A DNA stretch of 64,000 bases from JABMMZ01 sp044377005 (lineage in GTDB: Bacteria; Bacteroidota; Bacteroidia; NS11-12g; UBA955). A program made the translations under genes and the position numbers. The notes beneath the pieces are model-generated. The model ran no database searches. It worked only from the letters and a program-made list of their open reading frames with translations, and had not been told where the DNA came from. How positions within the stretch are numbered: the stretch's first letter is position 1; every line of letters starts with the position of its first letter. The stretch is taken from the NCBI GenBank assembly GCA_044377005.1, contig JBILJV010000001.1, forward strand, positions 1-64,000, given 5' to 3'. This document shows, in pieces, positions 59,125-64,000 of the stretch.

Positions 59125-61518
59125 GTGAATTATCCCGTTTCTATAGAAGAAAAGTTAGGTTTTGACAAAATCAGAGAGCTTTTAAAAAAAGAAACCTCAA
59201 CCGATATCGGTAAAGAGGCTATTGATAAAATAACCTTTTCCAATCAATACAATAAAATTCAAGAATCCTTACAATTAATTAGTGAGCTTGAGTTATTGTC
59301 ACAAACAGGTCAGTTTTCGCATACTTTTTTCGAATTTCTCGAAGATGTATTGTCTTTTTTAAACCCAATCGAAAAAGAAGGTGCCATTATTTATGAAGAG
59401 GAGTGGCAAGTAATAAGTAGTGCATTGTCTTGTTTCAATCAAATGTATTTAGAGGTTAACAAACAACAACATTTGTTGCCTTTAATGACTCAAAAGCAAT
59501 CGCGTTTGGTGGATTTAACCCCTTGCCTTCGTTTGATTAATGAAGTGATAGATGTAGCAGGAAAAATGAAGCCTGATGCTTCACCTGCCTTGAAAACAAT
59601 ATCGAATTCTATCAATGAAAAAGAAAGAGAAATACGCAAAATATTATTGTCTAAATTTGAACTGGCTAAAAAGAACGATTGGGCAGGTGATACTGAAATA
59701 ACCATTAGAAATGAGCGTTTGGTTATTCCTATTATAGCAGAACATAAACGTAAAATCAATGGCTTTGTTCATGATGACAGTCAGAGTGGTAAGTTCTTAT
59801 ACATTGAACCCATAGAATGTTTTGAAGGGAATAATCAATTGAAAGAATTGGTGCTTGAGCGCAAAAAAGAAGTTGAACGTATTTTAAAACAGCTCACCAA
59901 GGATGTTTCTGTGTATAAACAAGCTATTTTACACCATGTACAATGGCATGCCTTTATGGATGTGGTTGTTGCCAAACAAAGGTTAAGCAGCAAGCTCAAA
60001 GCTATAGCCCCAGACATTGTAAAAGAACAATCTCAGGTTCATTTAATAAATGCCAAACATCCTTTATTATATTTACAGTTTGACAAGGACAATAAAAAAA
60101 TAGAACCATTAAATTTTCAAACCAATAAAAATGTTCATTTAATATTAATTTCTGGTCCTAATGCAGGTGGAAAAAGTATAGCCTTAAAAACCATTGGATT
60201 GCTGCAATACATGTTGCAATGTGGTTTGAAAGTGCCTGTTTCGGTAGGCAGTAGTATGAAAATTTACGATGGCATTTTTATAGATATAGGAGACAATCAA
60301 TCGATAGAAAACAATTTGAGTTCATACAGCAGTCATTTGTGGAGTATGAAAACATTTATGTCTGAAATTTCATCTAAGTCACTTTATTTAATAGATGAAA
60401 TAGGAAATGGAACAGACCCTTCTATTGGAAGCAGTATAGCGCAAGCCATATTAGAACAATTTTTGAAAGCCGAGGCCTTTGGGGTTGTAACCACGCATTT
60501 TGGCGAACTTAAAGCATGGGCAAGCGAAACAAAAGGGGTTATCAATGCAAGGATGTTGTATGATTTGCAGCATTTAGAGCCTTTGTTTAAGTTGGAATTG
60601 GGCAAGCCGGGTAGTTCATTTGCGCTCGAGGTTGCGTCTAAAGTCGGATTAAAATCGCAAGTAATTGAAAGGGTAAGAGAAGTCAATAAATGGAAAAATC
60701 AAATTGATTTAGATGAGCTTATTGCTGAAAACGAAAAAAACAAACAAGAGTTAGTCGAAAATAACAAGAGAATACAAGAGAAGGAAAAGGTGCTAGACCG
60801 TCTTTTGAATGATTATCAACAACTGAAGGAAGAATTAATGTCGAGTAAGCAAGCGATATTAAAAACGGCCAAACAAAAGGCAGAGGAGATTATTGATGAA
60901 AGCAATAAGAAGGTTGAGCAAACCATCAAAGAAATAAAGGTTGCGAATGCCGAAAAAGAGAAAACCAAAAAGATTAGGGCAGATTTGGAAAAACACAAAA
61001 AACAAATTGAGCCTAAATTAGATGAAGAGATTAAACAGGTTCAAAAAACAAAGCCTGTAGAAGTTTTGAAGCTAAAGGTTGGTGATTGGGTTGTTAGGAA
61101 TGGACAAACGACTTCAGGGGAGGTTTTAACACTAAAAAGCACAAAGGCAGAAGTCTTGTTTGGGCAAATAAAAATGTGGTTGAATCTATCTGATTTAAGC
61201 CGTTCCCAAGCCATGTCCAAAAAATCGATGAAAAATCAACAAGTGAATATTCATTTGTTTGAGAAACAAAGTCAGTTTTATCCCAATATCGATGTACGAG
61301 GAGTGAGAGGCGAGGAGGCAGTTCAAAAAATTAGTTCATTTTTGGAAGATGCTCATTTAATTGGTGCTAAGGATTTAAAAGTGATTCATGGCAGAGGTCA
61401 TGGCATATTAAGAACCTTGATTAAAGAGCATTTAAAACAAAACAAATGGGTCAAGAAGTTTGAATTTGAGACCGAACAATTGGGTGGTGACGGGGTAACG
61501 TTGATTACCTTGAAATAG
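59125..61518 (+). CDS. mutS2: MutS2 family endonuclease/ATPase
   Basis: MutS-like ATPase with a C-terminal Smr nuclease domain, involved in suppressing homologous recombination and, in some bacteria, ribosome rescue. The core and clamp domains are followed by Walker A ISGPNAGGKSIALKTIG near residue 343, LYLIDEIGNGTDP near 423 and a His switch in VTTHFGELKAWA. A coiled coil covers about 530-640 and Smr about 720-797 (IDVRGVRGEEAV, VIHGRGHGILRTLI). The start is GTG (MNYPVSIEEKLGFDKIR); no ATG supplies this conserved N-terminus. The length of 797 is typical. It converges with the next gene, overlapping by 14 nt. Confidence 0.95.
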   Translation: MNYPVSIEEKLGFDKIRELLKKETSTDIGKEAIDKITFSNQYNKIQESLQLISELELLSQTGQFSHTFFEFLEDVLSFLNPIEKEGAIIYEEEWQVISSALSCFNQMYLEVNKQQHLLPLMTQKQSRLVDLTPCLRLINEVIDVAGKMKPDASPALKTISNSINEKEREIRKILLSKFELAKKNDWAGDTEITIRNERLVIPIIAEHKRKINGFVHDDSQSGKFLYIEPIECFEGNNQLKELVLERKKEVERILKQLTKDVSVYKQAILHHVQWHAFMDVVVAKQRLSSKLKAIAPDIVKEQSQVHLINAKHPLLYLQFDKDNKKIEPLNFQTNKNVHLILISGPNAGGKSIALKTIGLLQYMLQCGLKVPVSVGSSMKIYDGIFIDIGDNQSIENNLSSYSSHLWSMKTFMSEISSKSLYLIDEIGNGTDPSIGSSIAQAILEQFLKAEAFGVVTTHFGELKAWASETKGVINARMLYDLQHLEPLFKLELGKPGSSFALEVASKVGLKSQVIERVREVNKWKNQIDLDELIAENEKNKQELVENNKRIQEKEKVLDRLLNDYQQLKEELMSSKQAILKTAKQKAEEIIDESNKKVEQTIKEIKVANAEKEKTKKIRADLEKHKKQIEPKLDEEIKQVQKTKPVEVLKLKVGDWVVRNGQTTSGEVLTLKSTKAEVLFGQIKMWLNLSDLSRSQAMSKKSMKNQQVNIHLFEKQSQFYPNIDVRGVRGEEAVQKISSFLEDAHLIGAKDLKVIHGRGHGILRTLIKEHLKQNKWVKKFEFETEQLGGDGVTLITLK

Positions 61519-62455
61519 ATTTTTTAAATTTTCGGTATCTGTAAATTAAGCCTGCCACGATTGCGCTTAAGAAAATCCATATTGCCGTATACCACGGTTG
61601 TGAGGTTTGGGCCATTGTAACAATAGGTTTGTTTTTAACAAATGTTTTAATCGAATCCTCGGTTAGTGAATCAATATGAGCATAATTCCCCATAATAAAA
61701 GTTTCACTGAATGTGTCTAGTTTTATGTTTATTTGAGGGAATTCAAATGGAGGATATTCAATTTGTGGAATGCCCATCATCATTGGTATTTCAAACTTTG
61801 TGGTAATTGGAAAAAGGACTGAATAGCTCCATTTTTCGTTAAAGTTAAATGTAATCGTTCCTGGGCGAAAAAAATTGGGATAGGAGAGTTGTGTTTTGGG
61901 GATTGTAAAGTGGGTGGATACGGATAAAGAGTCTGTTAACTCAATACTTAAGCTGTCCCAAGTCAATTGCTTTGGAATGTGAATTTGGAGTGATTCGTTA
62001 TAGATTAATTGGGTGTCTAAAGTAAATTCGGAAGCAGAGATTTTGATTTTATGGATTGGTGAAGTATTGCTAGGAGGGGTATTAACGAGTATATTAAGAA
62101 TATTAATGTATTGAAAATTAGTCGTATTGATCTTAAAGCTTGTATTAACAACGGGGTTGTATAAAGTATCTTGAGATAAAAGAGGGTTTGCTGATATTGC
62201 TAATAATATCAATCCACATGCATATTTGAGTTGAGATTGCGAAGTTGTATAAGGATTTTTGTATTTACTGATTTGATGTTTGTAAAATCTGCCACAAGCA
62301 TTGGGGTTTTTAATGAGGAATTGGTCAATCTCATCTGGTTCAAAATTGGTAAAATCAATAACATTTTTAGTGCATGATTGGCAATGCTTTCCATTTTTGG
62401 TAGGAGTCATTTGCTCCCAATTTTCGTGACATGGTTTAGGTATGCTTACGAGCAT
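61505..62455 (-). CDS. membrane-anchored protein with N-terminal Cys motif
   Basis: A 316-residue protein. The first 60 residues carry PCHENWEQMTPTKNGKHCQSCTKNVIDFT and CGRFYKHQI, a CxxxW...CxxC...C motif common at the N-terminus of Bacteroidota cell-surface regulators and carboxypeptidase-regulatory-domain proteins. A membrane segment follows near 77-95 (YACGLILLAISANPLL), then a beta-rich extracytoplasmic part rich in Ser and Thr, and a final membrane helix near 285-305 with a basic tail (YRYRKFKKS). Function is unknown. Confidence 0.75.
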   Translation of the reverse strand: MLVSIPKPCHENWEQMTPTKNGKHCQSCTKNVIDFTNFEPDEIDQFLIKNPNACGRFYKHQISKYKNPYTTSQSQLKYACGLILLAISANPLLSQDTLYNPVVNTSFKINTTNFQYINILNILVNTPPSNTSPIHKIKISASEFTLDTQLIYNESLQIHIPKQLTWDSLSIELTDSLSVSTHFTIPKTQLSYPNFFRPGTITFNFNEKWSYSVLFPITTKFEIPMMMGIPQIEYPPFEFPQINIKLDTFSETFIMGNYAHIDSLTEDSIKTFVKNKPIVTMAQTSQPWYTAIWIFLSAIVAGLIYRYRKFKKSISR

Positions 62456-62582
62456 AATTTATAAACGATAATTAAGTCAAGGATATTGTAAAAATAATTA
62501 ACTTGACAAAAAGATGACAAAAGAAAAAGGAGAGGATTGTTATGTAATAAAATTTAAATTATTTCGAGATAATAAAAAAACC

Positions 62583-63563
62583 TTAAGCTAAAATCCAATT
62601 AAATTTGTATTCCGTTTTAGGAACCACTATTCTATCTGCAATTTTGGTCATTCTCTTAGGTAAAGCCATTACGTAGTCTCTTGCTTTCTCGGCTTCTTCA
62701 TTAAATCCTGTCATGGTTTCTATTTTCCATTCGTCAATTAAGGATTGCATAATATCGATATAATCGTGCGCCGTGTAAACGCCAATTCTTTGAGCGGCAT
62801 CACTGAAGTTGGAAAATATGCCTGTTTCTGATCCTAATTGTTTTAAACATTGAGATGGCATTAATATTTTACTTCGCATCATTGTTTCAAATGCAATCAT
62901 CATTTCACTCGGGTCTAGTTCGAAAATTTTGCTTACAAATAATTTATAGGCTTTAGCATGACGTGCTTCATCCGCTGCAACCAAACCGCAAAGTTTAGAA
63001 AGCATGTTGTTGCCTTCTTGCTTAGCTATAGATGCTACTCTTCTGTGTGAAATGTTAGTTGCCAATTCTTGAAAACTGGTATAAACGAAATTTTTATAAG
63101 GGTCGGTAGCGGCTAAATTATCAAAGCCATCTGCGATTAAAAATTGGGTTGATGCTTCAAACTGCCTCATGTCTATTCTGCCACATAAATACAAATATCG
63201 GTTTAAAACATCGCCATGTCTGTTTTCTTCAGCGGTCCACCTTCTAAGCCACTTCATCCAACCGTTGTTCTCATATTGATTTACCCCCTTAATGCCAGAC
63301 AACCAAGTTTCGTAAGTTGGTAAAGCCTCTTCGGTAATAGTGTCTGCAACCAAAACCGCCAAAAAATCGTAAGACAAGTTTTGAGCTTGTTCTTGAATGG
63401 TTTTTAAGTCGCTAATAAAGCTTGTATCAGAAGTTAATGGCAATAGTTCAGAGGCTTGCCAATTGGTTTCAATAGGTTTTAAATAGTCGTCGCTTATTGA
63501 ATCTATAGTGGTCCCAATATGTAACATAACTTCGGAACGCTGATCACTGATTTCTGGGGTCAT
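62583..63563 (-). CDS. acyl-ACP desaturase
   Basis: Soluble di-iron desaturase of the plant stearoyl-ACP desaturase type that introduces a double bond into acyl-ACP and needs oxygen and ferredoxin. The two ExxH iron motifs are RRWTAEENRHGDVLNRYL (about 113-116) and VAADEARHAKAY (about 197-200). The remaining acidic ligands lie in FLAVLVADTITEEALPTYE and YTSFQELATNISHRR. The length of 326 is typical. Monocistronic. It should set membrane fluidity together with the carotenoids made by the crt genes. Confidence 0.92.
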   Translation of the reverse strand: MTPEISDQRSEVMLHIGTTIDSISDDYLKPIETNWQASELLPLTSDTSFISDLKTIQEQAQNLSYDFLAVLVADTITEEALPTYETWLSGIKGVNQYENNGWMKWLRRWTAEENRHGDVLNRYLYLCGRIDMRQFEASTQFLIADGFDNLAATDPYKNFVYTSFQELATNISHRRVASIAKQEGNNMLSKLCGLVAADEARHAKAYKLFVSKIFELDPSEMMIAFETMMRSKILMPSQCLKQLGSETGIFSNFSDAAQRIGVYTAHDYIDIMQSLIDEWKIETMTGFNEEAEKARDYVMALPKRMTKIADRIVVPKTEYKFNWILA

Positions 63564-63733
63564 TAAATGGTATTAAGTCTGTAAAGGTAATAATTTGTAT
63601 TAATTATTATGAAAATTATTATTCAGTGTAAATCAAAGTGTTCGATTTTATATTGAATTTTAACAAATTAAACATTATTTTAAAATTAATAGAAAATAGT
63701 TTTAATGTTATTAATGGATTGTTAATTAAATAA

Positions 63734-64000
63734 CTAGGCATTTAAATAAATGCCATCTTCTTTGATAATAATTAATTTCTGCTTGTAAAGTAAGCCAATT
63801 GTTTTTTTAAAATTTTTTTTACTCATTCCCAGAATGGCTTTAATTTCATCGGGATGACTATTGTCAGTTAAATTTAAAACGCCCCCTTTTTTCTTTATTT
63901 TCTCTAAAATCAATTGTGAACTAGGTTCAATAATATTTTTATATCCTATTGGTCTAAGAGTGACATCAATTTTGTGGTCGTCGCGAATCTTTTTAATGTA
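63734..64000 (-). CDS. 3' part of a CvfB-like S1 RNA-binding protein
   Basis: Eighty-eight codons up to a TAG at 63734-63736; the gene continues beyond the window. The sequence contains KIDVTLRPIGYKNI, a variable linker, and a winged-helix end GVLNLTDNSHPDEIKAILGM, then SKKNFKKTIGLLYKQKLI, then an IKEDGIYL ending. This C-terminal winged helix, with 'ILGMSKKxFKKxIGxLYK', is characteristic of the CvfB/YitL family, whose N-terminal part holds S1-type domains. Upstream domains are not visible, so the call rests on this end alone. Confidence 0.78.
   Translation of the reverse strand, partial: YIKKIRDDHKIDVTLRPIGYKNIIEPSSQLILEKIKKKGGVLNLTDNSHPDEIKAILGMSKKNFKKTIGLLYKQKLIIIKEDGIYLNA

Noticed and set aside
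1..64000. CRISPR arrays, IS elements, prophage genes or an integrase
   Set aside because: No regularly spaced repeats, transposase or phage proteins were found. The only repeat-bounded insertions are the two described.

Overview
The window is AT-rich chromosomal DNA from a member of the Bacteroidota. Several independent signals support this. Start sites are often preceded by the TAnnTTTG -7 box of that phylum. The primary sigma factor is the short 287-residue type. There is a secreted PNGase F-like protein with a type IX secretion (T9SS) C-terminal domain, a TonB receptor/DUF4249 pair, DUF4296 and DUF6029 proteins, and a carotenoid cluster. Superoxide dismutase, a MiaE-type hydroxylase and an acyl-ACP desaturase suggest an oxygen-exposed lifestyle. 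I cannot name the genus. No rRNA, tRNA, CRISPR array, insertion sequence or prophage was seen.

Layout. 1-7281: M61 peptidase, di-haem cytochrome c peroxidase, an inserted toxin-antitoxin cassette, then nif3, a zinc-ribbon coiled-coil gene and a TPR gene. 7481-14009: SlyD-like isomerase, and leftward lnt, rsmI, a membrane protein, a DUF4249 lipoprotein and its TonB receptor. 14153-22066: glyS, gcvT, a 57-residue Lacal_2735-type gene, korAB and the PNGase F-like secreted protein. 22067-22674: a 608-bp gap with a perfect 11-bp-arm palindrome and decayed-looking open frames. 22675-25977: crtZ-crtI-crtB plus a conserved unknown. 25985-34541: dnaB, clpC, a barrel protein, a polytopic membrane protein, sigA and sod. 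34749-41102: PAS histidine kinase and response regulator, a PAP2-like membrane protein, a split methionine synthase N-terminal half, and lpd. 41256-54587: MBL hydrolase, lipoprotein, miaE, MFS transporter, DUF6029 barrel, another barrel, carB without its regulatory domain, an unknown secreted protein, trxA and htpG. 54680-64000: YdcF-like gene, an unknown gene, a small accessory island, yggS, DUF4296 lipoprotein, mutS2, an anchored unknown, an acyl-ACP desaturase and the 3' end of a CvfB-like gene.

Most of the window is housekeeping. The two accessory spots have similar architecture. At 2906-3866 a RelE/HigB-type toxin and HigA-like antitoxin pair lies between exact 73-bp direct repeats that duplicate the ccp-nif3 gene junction. 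The insert carries its own autoregulatory-looking promoter/operator and a -7 box facing nif3. At 56016-58191 a small island sits between the intact 3' end of yggS and a diverged copy of that end. It holds a cysteine-rich lipoprotein with a glycine-rich hydrophobic segment, a small membrane protein, a GC-rich 27-codon ORF, a GGAATAA operator-like cluster and a broken XRE regulator. I consider these two loci the most interesting parts of the window.
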